DNA of 38,399 nt, taken from contig NZ_UETC01000025.1 in NCBI RefSeq assembly GCF_900116765.1, forward strand, positions 1 through 38,399, read 5' to 3'. The notes beneath the pieces were generated by a model that saw only the letters and a program-made list of their open reading frames with translations, was not told the DNA's origin and ran no database searches. Of the stretch, positions 17,756-26,411 are shown piece by piece. This DNA comes from Jannaschia seohaensis. Lineage in GTDB: Bacteria > Pseudomonadota > Alphaproteobacteria > Rhodobacterales > Rhodobacteraceae. The position numbers were made by a program, and so were the translations under genes. The stretch's first letter is position 1. Every line of letters begins with the position of its first letter.

Positions 17756-19279
17756 ATGAACAGAGCATCCGATGCGGCGCCCGCCACCGGGGCGCCCCAC
17801 CTGCCGGACTGGCGGGCGCTGCTCGACGCCTCACCAATCGCATCGCTGATCTTCACGCCCGATCTCGTGCTGCTGCATTGCAACGCGGCGCATTCGCGTG
17901 CCTCGGGCGTTTCGTGCGACGCGCTCCGCGGTCGCGCCATGTTCGACGTCTTTCCGAAGAATCCGGACGCCGAAGGTCCCGACACCGAAGAGACGATCCG
18001 CGCCTCGGTGCGCCGCGCGATCGAGACCTCCGCGCCCGACGAGCCGCCCATCCAGAAGCACGACCTGCCCCGCGCGGACGGAAGTTTCGAGCCGCGCTAT
18101 TGGCGGATCATCCATACGCCGGTGATCGCGGATGGCCAGGTCGCGGCGATCCGACAGGATAGCTGGGACGTGACGGCCGCCATCCTGGACGCCGAGCGTC
18201 AGCAGACCTTGCAGCGCGTCGCGGGGACGCTGGCCGGCATCGCCTTCTGGGAACTCGACCCGGCTGCCGACCGGATCCTGCATTCGCCCGAGTTCGATCT
18301 CCTGTTCGGGTTTGCGCCCGCGGAAGGCTCCGATGCGACCCGCCCCTTCTCGACCTATGCGGAGCGCATCCACACCGAAGATCGCGAGATTATCGAAACC
18401 GCCATCGCCGCGCTGCTGGCGGAAGGACCTGGCGCGGTGCGGCAGTTGGAATACCGCGTCATTCGGTCCGACGGCGCCATCCGACATGCGCTTCTGCGCG
18501 GCGAGACCGTCCGCGCAAGGGGCGGCCGCCTCGTGCTGACGGGCATCACGCTCGACATTACCGATCTGGTCGCGAAGGAAGCGCGGCTCGCAACCCTGCT
18601 CGAAGAGAAGGAAGCCTTGCTGGGCGAGGTGAACCATCGGGTCAAGAACTCGCTCCAACTGGTCAGTGCCATCCTGTCGATGGAGGCGCGGCATGCGGCG
18701 CCATCGGAGGCCGCGCGCCTGCGCTCGGCGGCGGGCCGGGTCCAGTCGGTCGCCGCCGTCCACGCCTCGCTCTACCAGGGCCAGACCGTCGGCCGGATCG
18801 AGATCGCGGCCCATCTGGAGACATTCTGCCAGCGGCTTGCCGCGAGCCTGGGCGCGGCCGATCGAGGGATCTCGCTGGTGGTGGAGGCCGCGCCGGCGCA
18901 GCTCTCGGCCAGCAAGGCAATCCCTCTGTCCTTGATCGTAAACGAGTTGGTCACCAATGCGTTCAAACATGCTGCCTTTGAGCCCGAGGCACGCGCCCCC
19001 GTGGTCGCTGTCCGCCTGTCGCCCGGCGCGCAGGGCGGCTGGGTGCTCACGGTGTCAGATTCCGGCACCTCTTCGGGAACCGACCGGCCGCCTCAAGCGT
19101 CTGTCTCTGACGCCAGCGCGGACCCGCAGGATGGGACGGCCGGGGGATTGGGTAGCAAGTTGATCGACGCGCTCGTGCGGCAGATCGGCGGGACGATCGA
19201 GCAAGGACGGGACGACGGATGGACGACACGGATCAGTTTCGAGGATCTGGAGGCGGAGGCCGGGCCCTCCGCGTCCTGA
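17756..19279 (+). CDS. PAS-PAS-HisKA_2 sensor histidine kinase
   Basis: A 507-residue cytoplasmic sensor kinase with no membrane segments. Two PAS-like domains (about 20-140 and 155-270) precede a HisKA_2 dimerisation domain with the phospho-acceptor His294 in GEVNHRVKNSLQLV. A HATPase domain follows, with N-box VNELVTNAFKHA and a glycine-rich late motif GGLGSKLIDALV. No flavin-binding Cys motif of the LOV type (NCRFL) is visible, so the PAS input is unknown. GAGGGAGG precedes the ATG at 17756; a GTG at 17675 is an unlikely alternative. The receiver gene overlaps its end by 61 bases. In alphaproteobacteria, kinases of this group with single-domain receivers often feed the general stress response; that link is inference here. 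Confidence 0.9.
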   Translation: MNRASDAAPATGAPHLPDWRALLDASPIASLIFTPDLVLLHCNAAHSRASGVSCDALRGRAMFDVFPKNPDAEGPDTEETIRASVRRAIETSAPDEPPIQKHDLPRADGSFEPRYWRIIHTPVIADGQVAAIRQDSWDVTAAILDAERQQTLQRVAGTLAGIAFWELDPAADRILHSPEFDLLFGFAPAEGSDATRPFSTYAERIHTEDREIIETAIAALLAEGPGAVRQLEYRVIRSDGAIRHALLRGETVRARGGRLVLTGITLDITDLVAKEARLATLLEEKEALLGEVNHRVKNSLQLVSAILSMEARHAAPSEAARLRSAAGRVQSVAAVHASLYQGQTVGRIEIAAHLETFCQRLAASLGAADRGISLVVEAAPAQLSASKAIPLSLIVNELVTNAFKHAAFEPEARAPVVAVRLSPGAQGGWVLTVSDSGTSSGTDRPPQASVSDASADPQDGTAGGLGSKLIDALVRQIGGTIEQGRDDGWTTRISFEDLEAEAGPSAS

Positions 19280-19620
19280 TCGTCGAAGATGACGCGCTTA
19301 TCGCGATGGACGCGGAACTGATGCTCCTCGATGCGGGGCAGCACGTCGTCGGCATCGCCGCCGAAGAGGACGAGGCGGTCCGGATGGCGCTCATCCATCG
19401 GCCGGACGTCATTCTGCTCGATCTGCGGCTCGCCAAGGGCGGCTGTGGCCGCCGCGTGGCCGAGCGGCTGGCCGGCGAGGTCGATGTGTCGATCATCTTC
19501 GCCTCTGGAAATCTGACCCCGGTCATGCGGGAGCGCCTTGCCGCCCTCTCCCCCGCCGGGATGTTGGGCAAGCCCTACGGTCCCGATCAGCTGATCGGAG
19601 CGATCCACGAATTGGCCTGA
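19219..19620 (+). CDS. single-domain response regulator
   Basis: A 133-residue receiver protein with no output domain. The phosphorylation pocket is seen as ED-D at 23-25 (IVEDDALIAMD), Asp68 (VILLDLRLAKGG), a small residue in IIFASGN and Lys in LGKPYGPDQL. The first about 15 residues, DDTDQF followed by a glycine run, come from the region that overlaps the kinase gene by 61 bases in another frame. The only ATG is at 19219, with GGGACGACGG upstream. It is almost certainly the partner of the upstream HisKA_2 kinase. It may act as a phosphate sink or relay, as LovR does for LovK; this is family knowledge, not shown by the sequence. Confidence 0.9.
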   Translation: MDDTDQFRGSGGGGRALRVLIVEDDALIAMDAELMLLDAGQHVVGIAAEEDEAVRMALIHRPDVILLDLRLAKGGCGRRVAERLAGEVDVSIIFASGNLTPVMRERLAALSPAGMLGKPYGPDQLIGAIHELA

Positions 19621-20073
19621 CCGCGCCGCGCTGGGCACCCGTCCGGAGGTCGTCCGCGCCTTATGGCGGGACATCCTGGTGGGCTGGAAGGGGCGGTCGA
19701 TCCAACTGGGAAGCCGGCCCGCGCTCCGCCATTTCCGCAAATTCGATCCGAGCGGCTTGGGTTGCTGAGCGTTGTCCATTCTGATTTACGCCCGAGGCGT
19801 CAGACCTTGGCGCGCGCGTTCTGCGGGTCGCGCCGAGTCAGGGCCACGAACGCCGGGACCGTCCGACCTTCCTGCTGGGTCGGGCCTCCGAGACTAGCTG
19901 AGACCAAAGCAAGGCGCATGCACCCGCCTTAGAGACCGGAGGCGGCCAGGTTTCGGCTGCCCCCATTCGCGCCACCGGGATCTTCCTCGCGCGTTTCGTC
20001 ATCGGGGGACGCCTCCGGTCCACTCACCGAATGCACGATGCAGGGCTCGTCTTCAAACCGGAGCCACCGATCC
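19621..20073. other. intergenic gap without a recognised gene
   Basis: The 453 bases between the receiver gene and the YqgE-family gene hold several short overlapping open frames of no recognisable family. No tRNA-like fold, insertion sequence end or clear terminator was seen. Confidence 0.5.
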
Positions 20074-20649
20074 ATGACACTAAAGAAACCACGCTCAAGC
20101 CTCGCCGGCTGGATGCTGGTCGCAACGCCCTCCGTCCAGGACAAGGCCTTTCGAAGAGCCGTTGTCCTCGTCTGCGCCCATTCGTCCAGCGGGGCTTTGG
20201 GCCTCATGGTGAACCGTCCCGCCCCGAACATGACGCTCCGCCGCCTGTTCAAGGAGAAGGGCGTGGCGGCGCCGACCGTGCCGCTCGGCGTCCCGATCTT
20301 CGCTGGCGGGCCGGCGGATATCGACAACGTCATCGTCATGCACAAGCCGGTCGAGGCGGACAACGACGCGACGATCCCGATCACCGATCAGATCGAGATC
20401 ACGCCGACCTTGGACATGGTCGGCGATCTGGCCTGCGGCCACCCGACCGGCAGCTACGCCGTCACGCTCGGCCATTGCGCATGGAGCGCCGGCGGCATCG
20501 AGCGGGAATTGGCGGACGGCACGTGGCTCCTCGCGCCGGCCCGGCCGGAGATCATGTTCAACGCGCCCATCGAAGAGCGGTGGGAGGCGGCGATGCGGTT
20601 CATGCGCGTCCCGCCCGAGCGGTTCTCCCCGGTCGCCGGTCACGCCTGA
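20074..20649 (+). CDS. yqgE: YqgE/AlgH family protein
   Basis: A 191-residue cytoplasmic protein of the conserved YqgE/AlgH (DUF179) family. The family start motif is clear: LAGWMLVATPSVQDKAFRRAVV, then HSSSGALGLMVNRP. GVPIFAGGPAD and a late LGHCAWSAGGIERELADGTWL also match. Length is typical. AlgH was linked to alginate regulation in Pseudomonas, but the molecular role of the family is unsettled. The ATG at 20074 has GGAG ten bases upstream; another ATG at 20038 would add 12 residues not found in typical members. The gene stands alone between intergenic gaps. Confidence 0.92.
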   Translation: MTLKKPRSSLAGWMLVATPSVQDKAFRRAVVLVCAHSSSGALGLMVNRPAPNMTLRRLFKEKGVAAPTVPLGVPIFAGGPADIDNVIVMHKPVEADNDATIPITDQIEITPTLDMVGDLACGHPTGSYAVTLGHCAWSAGGIERELADGTWLLAPARPEIMFNAPIEERWEAAMRFMRVPPERFSPVAGHA

Positions 20650-20761
20650 GCCCGGGGCGGCCTCTGACCCGCCCGTCCGGTCTGCCGAATTTATCGGGGC
20701 ATCTCCCCTCCCGGCGGTTGCAAACCGGCCTGTCAGGGCGCAGGTGGGCGCCCGTTTACCG

Positions 20762-20779
20762 GGCGGACCACGGTCCGCC
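20762..20779. promoter_or_regulatory. perfect 8-bp inverted repeat before asnB
   Basis: GGCGGACC, two bases, GGTCCGCC. It ends 18 bases before the asnB start, just upstream of GGAAGGAG. It could be an operator or a leader hairpin that affects translation; the two-base spacer favours a protein site over an RNA loop. Confidence 0.4.
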
Positions 20780-20797
20780 GACGGAAGGAGAGACCAT

Positions 20798-22342
20798 ATG
20801 TGCGGCTTTGTGGTTCTGTGGCGCGTGGGCGACGAGACGCTGGCATCGCGCATGATCGAGAAGATCGCCCATCGGGGACCGGATGCGACGCAGGTTCTGC
20901 ACCCCGGTGGCGCGCCGATCGTCATGGCGCATTGCCGCCTGTCGATCATCGGCCCCGAGGACGGTGCCCAGCCGATCTATGACGGCGGCGACACGCTGGT
21001 GGTGAATGGCGAGATCTACAACCATGCCGATCTGCGCGCGATCCTGGGTGAGAGCGCCTTCGAGACCGCGTCCGATAGCGAGACCGTGCTGCATCTCTAC
21101 CGCGAGGGTCGCGCGCGCTGGGTGTCCCGGCTGGACGGGATGTTCGCCTTCGTGCTGGCGACCAAGGACCGGATCATCGCCGCCCGCGATCCGCTGGGGA
21201 TCAAGCCGCTCTATATGGCGCGGATCCGTCGGGCGGACGGCTCGGAGGGGGTGGCCTTTGCCTCGGAGCTAAAGGCGTTCGACGGGGTGGGCCTGTCGGA
21301 GGTGGAAGTCGAGGCCATCGCGCCCGGCGCTCTCTTCGACAGCGTCGACGGGGTGCGACCCTGGTATCGGACGCCCGCCGGCACCGCCGAGCTGGAGCCG
21401 GGGCTGAGCGAACGCGCGATCTGGTCCGAGCTGCGCCTCGTCTTGGAGGAGGCGGTGGCCAAGTGGATGGTGGCCGATGTGGAGGTCGGGTCGTTCCTCT
21501 CTGGCGGGCTGGACAGCTCGATCATCGCGGCGCTAGCGGCGAAGGTGCGCGCGCGGCGCGGGTTGCCGCCGCTCAAGACCTTCGCGGTCGGCACCGAAGG
21601 TTCGCCCGATCTGGCCGCCGCGCGCAAGGTCGCCGCGCATATCGGCTCCGATCACCATGAGCATGTCTTCACGCCCGAGGACATCGCCGCCGCCCTGCCC
21701 CATGTGATCTATCACCTGGAATCGGCGGATGTGGATCTCGTCCGCTCTGCGGTGCCCACCCATTTCGCGGCCCGGCTCGCCCGCGCCCAGGTCAAGGCGG
21801 TGCTGACCGGCGAAGGGGCCGACGAGCTGTTCGCGGGCTACACTTATCACCACGATTATGTGGACGATCCGCGCGGGCTGGCCGACGAGCTGACGCGCTC
21901 GCTGGGAACGATGCACAACATCAACCTCCAGCGCGTCGACCGCGTCACCATGGCCGAGAGCCTGGAGGCCCGGACGCCCTTCCTCGACCGCGACCTGATC
22001 GACTTCGCCCAGTCGATCCCCGCCGCGCTGAAGCTGCGGCGGACGGACCCGGACGCGGCGGAGAGCACCGGCGCCACCACCGAGAAGTGGATCCTGCGGA
22101 AGGCCTGCGCCGACCTGTTGCCGCACGACCTGGTCTGGCGCAAAAAGGCGCAGTTCGACGAAGGCTCCGGCATGGTCGACGCGCTTCAGGACGCGCTGCG
22201 GCTGGCGGGGGCAGAGACCCCCGTGACGCGCGCGACCGAAAGGGCCTATTACGAGGCACAGCTGCGCTCAGCCTTCGAGACCCCCGACCGCATCCTCGCC
22301 AATGCCGGCGCCTGGACGGCGGACAGGGTCGCGACCGGCTGA
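20798..22342 (+). CDS. asnB: AsnB-type glutamine-dependent amidotransferase
   Basis: A 514-residue class II glutamine amidotransferase of the asparagine synthase family. The start is fixed by the catalytic Cys2 (MCGF), which must follow the initiator Met; GGAAGGAG lies upstream. The glutaminase domain has HRGPD, RLSIIGP, VNGEIYNH and SDSETVLH. The synthase domain carries the ATP pyrophosphatase loop SGGLDSS at 235-241 and GEGADELFAGY. It would use glutamine and ATP to amidate an aspartate-like carboxylate. It is about 40 residues shorter than E. coli AsnB. The next gene, 34 bases downstream, encodes a nitrilase-type amidohydrolase, so the true substrate may not be free aspartate. That is inference; plain asparagine synthesis remains possible. 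Confidence 0.88.
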   Translation: MCGFVVLWRVGDETLASRMIEKIAHRGPDATQVLHPGGAPIVMAHCRLSIIGPEDGAQPIYDGGDTLVVNGEIYNHADLRAILGESAFETASDSETVLHLYREGRARWVSRLDGMFAFVLATKDRIIAARDPLGIKPLYMARIRRADGSEGVAFASELKAFDGVGLSEVEVEAIAPGALFDSVDGVRPWYRTPAGTAELEPGLSERAIWSELRLVLEEAVAKWMVADVEVGSFLSGGLDSSIIAALAAKVRARRGLPPLKTFAVGTEGSPDLAAARKVAAHIGSDHHEHVFTPEDIAAALPHVIYHLESADVDLVRSAVPTHFAARLARAQVKAVLTGEGADELFAGYTYHHDYVDDPRGLADELTRSLGTMHNINLQRVDRVTMAESLEARTPFLDRDLIDFAQSIPAALKLRRTDPDAAESTGATTEKWILRKACADLLPHDLVWRKKAQFDEGSGMVDALQDALRLAGAETPVTRATERAYYEAQLRSAFETPDRILANAGAWTADRVATG

Positions 22343-22376
22343 CGCGACATAACCTGACGAACGAGGGAGGGCGCCG

Positions 22377-23252
22377 ATGGCCACCCGCTTCCGAACGGTC
22401 GGCGCCGCACAGATGGCCTCGGCGACCGGCGACATCGCGGCCAATCTCGCAGTGCATCGCGACTTCATCGCGCAGGCGGCCGCGGTGGGGGTGGACGTGC
22501 TGGTCTTCCCGGAGCTATCGCTGGTCGGCCATTACGGCGCGGAAGCTCTGTTGGACGTCGCGATGAGCCGCAGCGATCCCCGTCTGCTGGAGTTGAGCCG
22601 GGCGGCGGGCGACATGCGGATCGTGGTCGGCTTCGTCGAGGAATCCGCTGGCGCGCAGTTCTACAACGCCGCCGCGGTGCTCCAAAACGGCCGGCTGCTC
22701 TACATCCACCGTAAGATCAACCTGCCCTCCTACGGGCGGCTGATCGAGACGAAGTATTACGCGCATGGGCGCTTCGTCGACACGCATGCCATGGACGAGG
22801 ACTGGGTCATGGGTCTGCTGATCTGCGCGGACCTCTACAACCCCGCGCTCGTCCACCTGGCCTTTCTCCATGGCGCGACCTTTCTCGCCGCGCCGATCTC
22901 CAGCGGGCGCGAGGCGGTGGGCGACGAGTTCGACAACCCCTGGTCCTGGGCGACGACGATCCAGTTCTACGCGATGATGTATGGTGCCCCGCTGGTGATG
23001 GTGAACCGCGTCGGGACCGAGGGCGACCTGAGCTTCTGGGGCGGCTCGCGCATTCTGGACGCGCATGGCCGGGTGCTGGCACAGGGCGGCGCGAGCGAGG
23101 AGCTGATCACCGCCCAGCTCGACTATGCCGATACGCGCCGCGCGCGCGCCATGCTGCCCACGGTCCGTGACAGCAACCTCGCGCTGGTCCAACGCGAGAC
23201 GAACCGCCTCATCGAACGCCTCGGCGTCCCGGACGTGGTGCGGGACGAGTAA
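22377..23252 (+). CDS. nitrilase-superfamily carbon-nitrogen hydrolase
   Basis: A 291-residue enzyme of the nitrilase/amidase fold. The catalytic triad is present: Glu46 (VFPELSL), Lys113 (HRKINLP) and Cys150 (LLICADLYNP). These enzymes usually cleave non-peptide amides or carbamoyl groups; true nitrile hydrolysis is rare in the superfamily. The spacing and length fit the amidohydrolase branches, but the exact branch cannot be told by eye. GAGGGAGG precedes the ATG. The gene follows asnB by 34 bases on the same strand and is probably co-transcribed, suggesting one enzyme makes an amide and the other removes or repairs one. The mrpG gene converges from the right, with a 70-base gap. Confidence 0.88.
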   Translation: MATRFRTVGAAQMASATGDIAANLAVHRDFIAQAAAVGVDVLVFPELSLVGHYGAEALLDVAMSRSDPRLLELSRAAGDMRIVVGFVEESAGAQFYNAAAVLQNGRLLYIHRKINLPSYGRLIETKYYAHGRFVDTHAMDEDWVMGLLICADLYNPALVHLAFLHGATFLAAPISSGREAVGDEFDNPWSWATTIQFYAMMYGAPLVMVNRVGTEGDLSFWGGSRILDAHGRVLAQGGASEELITAQLDYADTRRARAMLPTVRDSNLALVQRETNRLIERLGVPDVVRDE

Positions 23253-23322
23253 CGACGGGCGCGGTGAATGGAGGCGAGGGCCAAGTCCGTCTCGGGACGA
23301 CGCCCGGCGCTCTGCCCCGGCT

Positions 23323-23706
23323 TTAGCGCACGCCGGTCTCGTCGCCCCGTCCGGGAGGATCGTCATAGACCGACCAGCCGGAGCCGGCCTCGTTCTCGGG
23401 CAGTTCGCTCCGGCGCATGTTGCGCGCCATGTAGGTCTTGGCGATGAAATTGGCGGTGATCGGCGCGGTCAGGAACAGGAACAGCGTGATCAGCAATTCA
23501 TGCACCGACAGCGTTCCGGTCTTGGCCGCGAAAAAGATCATCGACGCGATCAGCACGCCGCCGACTCCGAGTGTGGTGGCCTTGGTCGGCGCATGCAGGC
23601 GTTGGAGCGATCCTTTCAGCTTGATCAGACCATAGGAGCCGACGAAGCCGAAGATGCCGCTGACGACCAGGGCAAGCGCGATCAGAAGCTCTGCGAGGAA
23701 ACTCAT
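23323..23706 (-). CDS. mrpG: Mrp Na+/H+ antiporter subunit G
   Basis: A 127-residue small membrane protein with three predicted helices (about 5-27, 42-62 and 68-90) and a polar C-terminal tail. The MnhG/MrpG signature GSYGLIKLKGSLQRLHAPTK is clear. It is the last gene of the antiporter operon, ten bases after mrpF. MrpG is one of the small subunits required to assemble the complex; it has no known catalytic residue of its own. Confidence 0.93.
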   Translation of the reverse strand: MSFLAELLIALALVVSGIFGFVGSYGLIKLKGSLQRLHAPTKATTLGVGGVLIASMIFFAAKTGTLSVHELLITLFLFLTAPITANFIAKTYMARNMRRSELPENEAGSGWSVYDDPPGRGDETGVR

Positions 23707-23716
23707 TGCGCCCTCC

Positions 23717-23986
23717 TTATTCGATGATGTCGCCGCGCAGGACGAAGCGGCAATAGGCGACCGTGGAGACGAACCCCACCATCGCGATCAGCATCGCCGC
23801 CTCGAAATAGATCGCGGTGCCGCGCCAGATCCCATAAAGCACGAGCAGCGCGATCATGTTGATCACCATCGTGTCGAGGGCGAGGATCCGGTCCGCCGCA
23901 TCCGGGCCGACAGCAATCCGCCACAGATCCAGCAAAAGCGCGACCCCGTAGCAGCCAGCCGCGAACAAAAGAGCGATTTCGATCAT
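23717..23986 (-). CDS. mrpF: Mrp Na+/H+ antiporter subunit F
   Basis: An 89-residue membrane protein with three hydrophobic helices. GPDAADRILALDTMVINMIALLV contains the conserved MrpF core, with Asp residues implicated in cation coupling in the family. Its start overlaps the mrpE stop by four bases (ATGA), so translation is coupled. Confidence 0.93.
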   Translation of the reverse strand: MIEIALLFAAGCYGVALLLDLWRIAVGPDAADRILALDTMVINMIALLVLYGIWRGTAIYFEAAMLIAMVGFVSTVAYCRFVLRGDIIE

Positions 23987-24474
23987 GGGAATATCTCCAG
24001 CAGGCGGCTCTCGTAACGGGACTTGATCTCGTCACGGACGGCGTCGGGGTCGTCGGTGTGCAGGCAATGCACGAGGATCGCACTGGCATCGGCCGCGAGT
24101 GTCGCGGACACGGTGCCGGGCGTCATGGTGATGGTGCCCGCCAGCACCGTGATCGCCTCGGCCGAGGTCAGCTTGAGCGGCACCTTGATCCAGTGGGACC
24201 GGATCTCGGGCTCCTTGCGGAAAAGGATGATCATGGCGACCTGGACGTTCGCGACGACGATATCCCAGAGCACGATCGCGATGTATTCCGCGATCTTGAA
24301 CGGCCGCGCGAGTCTCGGACGGTTGGGCCAGTAAGGCGCGGTAAGCATCGGGATGACGAGCCCGAACGCGGCCCCGAGGATCAGGTTGCCGAGCGTGAAC
24401 TTGTTCACCAGCCCGATCCAGACGAGGAGCAGCGTCAGGCTGAGCAGCGGGTGCGGGATCAGACGATTGAGCAT
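23983..24474 (-). CDS. mrpE: Mrp Na+/H+ antiporter subunit E
   Basis: A 163-residue subunit with N-terminal hydrophobic helices (about 10-45 and 62-85) and a cytoplasmic C-terminal part. The family motif TMTPGTVSATL at about 117-127 is diagnostic of MnhE/MrpE. It begins five bases after mrpD ends and overlaps mrpF by four bases. MrpE is needed for complex stability. Confidence 0.93.
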   Translation of the reverse strand: MLNRLIPHPLLSLTLLLVWIGLVNKFTLGNLILGAAFGLVIPMLTAPYWPNRPRLARPFKIAEYIAIVLWDIVVANVQVAMIILFRKEPEIRSHWIKVPLKLTSAEAITVLAGTITMTPGTVSATLAADASAILVHCLHTDDPDAVRDEIKSRYESRLLEIFP

Positions 24475-24479
24475 GGCTC

Positions 24480-26051
24480 TCAGCCCTCTTCCTCTTGGAC
24501 GGCCGCGTCGGCGTCTTGATCCGCCTCTCCGACCCGCTCCTCCAAGCCAACCACGGCGGCGATGTAGCTCTCGCGTGCGAAAAGCTGGTCGGTGGTGCCC
24601 TGCATGTAGCGAGACACCGGACCGGCGAAGGCCGCGAGCAGGGCGAGCAGGGCGAGGCCGGTCATGGCAGGAGCCAGTTCCGCGGCGCTCGCCGGTCTCG
24701 GCGCGGGCGGCGCGGCTTCGGGCGCCGGGATCGCCGTGGATTTCCAGAACAGCGCGCTCCCGGCGCGGGCGAAGCCCAGGATCGTCACGAGCGAGCCGGC
24801 GAGGATCGCCGTCCAGGTCCAGCCGATGACGCCGGGCGCGCGCATCGCGTCCAGCACCAGGAGCTTGCCGAGAAACCCGCTCAGCGGCGGCATGCCCGCC
24901 ATGGCGATGGCCCCCGCGAAGAAGAGCGCTGCAAAAAGCCCGTTCTGGCCGGTCGCGGGAGCGGGCTCGAGACTGTCAGCGGTTCGCCGCGTGACGACGA
25001 GATCCGCCACCAGGAAAAGACAGGCGGCGGCGAAGGTCGAATGGACCAGGTAGTAGAGCGCGGCCGAGATCGCCTCCGCAGAGAAGGCCGACACGGCGAC
25101 CAGAAGCGTGCCCATCGACCCCAGCACAGAGAAGCCGATGAGTGGCATCAAGCGGCGCGCACCGAGCACGCCGATCGCGCCCACCGCGATGGTGACGATG
25201 GCGGCCGGGAACAGCCAAGTGCCGGCAAGATTCTCCGTACCCGGCACGCCGGGGCCGAAAGCCAGGGTGTGCACCCGGATGATGGCGTAGGCGCCGACTT
25301 TGGTCATGATCGCAAAGAGCGCGGCGACCGGCGCGGGCGCGTTGGCATAGGTCGCGGGCAACCAGAACTGCACCGGGAAAAGCGCGGCTTTCACGGCGAA
25401 AACGATCATCAAGAGGATAGCCGCGACCCGGACCAGCGCCGCATCTTCGGCCGCGATCTCGGGGATCTTGGCCGCCATGTCGGCGATATTGAGCGTGCCG
25501 ACCGAGGCATAGAGCGTGCCGAGCGCGAAAAGGAACAGCGTCGAGCCGGCGAGGTTCATCACCACATATTGCAGGCCCGCGCGGATCCGCTCCTTGCCGC
25601 CTGCATGGATCATCAGGCCGTAGGACGCGATCAGAAGCACCTCGAAGAACACGAAGAGGTTGAAGATGTCGCCGGTCAGGAACGCTCCGCAGATGCCCAT
25701 GAGCTGGAACTGATAGAGCGTGTGGAAATGCCGCCCCCGCGCATCCCAGCCCGTGGCGATGGCGTGGATCAGCACGATCAGCGCGAGCACCGCGGTCAGA
25801 AGCACCATCAGCGCCGAAAGCCGGTCGAGAACCAGGACGATGCCGAACGGCGCGGGCCAGTTGCCGAGCCGGTAGACATAGGTGGTGCCGTCGGCCGCGA
25901 AGACGGCGAGACCGATGGCGACCCCGAGCAGCAGAACCGCGCCCGCGACGGAAGCGACCCGCGCGAGCACCATGTCATGGCGCATCACGAAGCCGATCAG
26001 CGGGGCGAGCAGCGCGGGAAGGACGACGGGCAGAATGATCCAGTGCAGCAT
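24480..26051 (-). CDS. mrpD: Mrp Na+/H+ antiporter subunit D (NuoN/M-like)
   Basis: A 523-residue polytopic membrane protein homologous to proton-pumping subunits of complex I. The essential charged residues are visible: Glu137 in FVFFEVLLIASYGL, at the position known from Bacillus MrpD, and Lys221 in AVKAALFPVQFWLP. A later His/Lys-containing helix (VHSTF) is also kept. The C-terminal tail is acidic and polar. The start overlaps the mrpC stop by one base (TGATG). It is one of the two ion-translocating subunits. Confidence 0.95.
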   Translation of the reverse strand: MLHWIILPVVLPALLAPLIGFVMRHDMVLARVASVAGAVLLLGVAIGLAVFAADGTTYVYRLGNWPAPFGIVLVLDRLSALMVLLTAVLALIVLIHAIATGWDARGRHFHTLYQFQLMGICGAFLTGDIFNLFVFFEVLLIASYGLMIHAGGKERIRAGLQYVVMNLAGSTLFLFALGTLYASVGTLNIADMAAKIPEIAAEDAALVRVAAILLMIVFAVKAALFPVQFWLPATYANAPAPVAALFAIMTKVGAYAIIRVHTLAFGPGVPGTENLAGTWLFPAAIVTIAVGAIGVLGARRLMPLIGFSVLGSMGTLLVAVSAFSAEAISAALYYLVHSTFAAACLFLVADLVVTRRTADSLEPAPATGQNGLFAALFFAGAIAMAGMPPLSGFLGKLLVLDAMRAPGVIGWTWTAILAGSLVTILGFARAGSALFWKSTAIPAPEAAPPAPRPASAAELAPAMTGLALLALLAAFAGPVSRYMQGTTDQLFARESYIAAVVGLEERVGEADQDADAAVQEEEG

Positions 26052-26410
26052 CAGCGCGCGTCCTCAGCGGCGGCATCTTCGGATGCGGCGTCGATATCGA
26101 TGCGGTCACTTCCCGCTTCGAGATAGGCCCCAAGCCCGATCATCACCAGAACCGCCGTCATTCCGAAGGAAATCACGATCGCCGTGAGGACCAGCGCCTG
26201 GGGCAGCGGATCGGTATACGTGGCGTCCCCGTATTTCGACAGGATCGGGGACTGGTCGATCGCAAGCCGACCGCTTGCGAAGAGAAAGACGTTCACGGCA
26301 TAGGACAGGAGCGCCAGGCCGAGGATCACCGCGAATGTCCGCAGCCGAAGCATCAGGTAGACGCCCCCCGCCGTCAGCACGCCGACGGTGCTTGCGACAA
26401 TCAGTTCCAT
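26051..26410 (-). CDS. mrpC: Mrp Na+/H+ antiporter subunit C (NuoK-like)
   Basis: A 119-residue membrane protein with three helices, homologous to NuoK. GVYLMLRLRTFAVILGLALLSYAVNVFLF marks the MnhC/MrpC family, and DPLPQALVLTAIVISFGMTA is the conserved third-helix region. It lies one base after mrpAB and overlaps mrpD by one base. Confidence 0.94.
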   Translation of the reverse strand: MELIVASTVGVLTAGGVYLMLRLRTFAVILGLALLSYAVNVFLFASGRLAIDQSPILSKYGDATYTDPLPQALVLTAIVISFGMTAVLVMIGLGAYLEAGSDRIDIDAASEDAAAEDAR

Positions 26411-26411
26411 C

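Noticed and set aside
19621-20073. Small genes in the gap between the receiver and yqgE
   Set aside because: Open frames overlap in several phases, lack ribosome sites and show no family motif.
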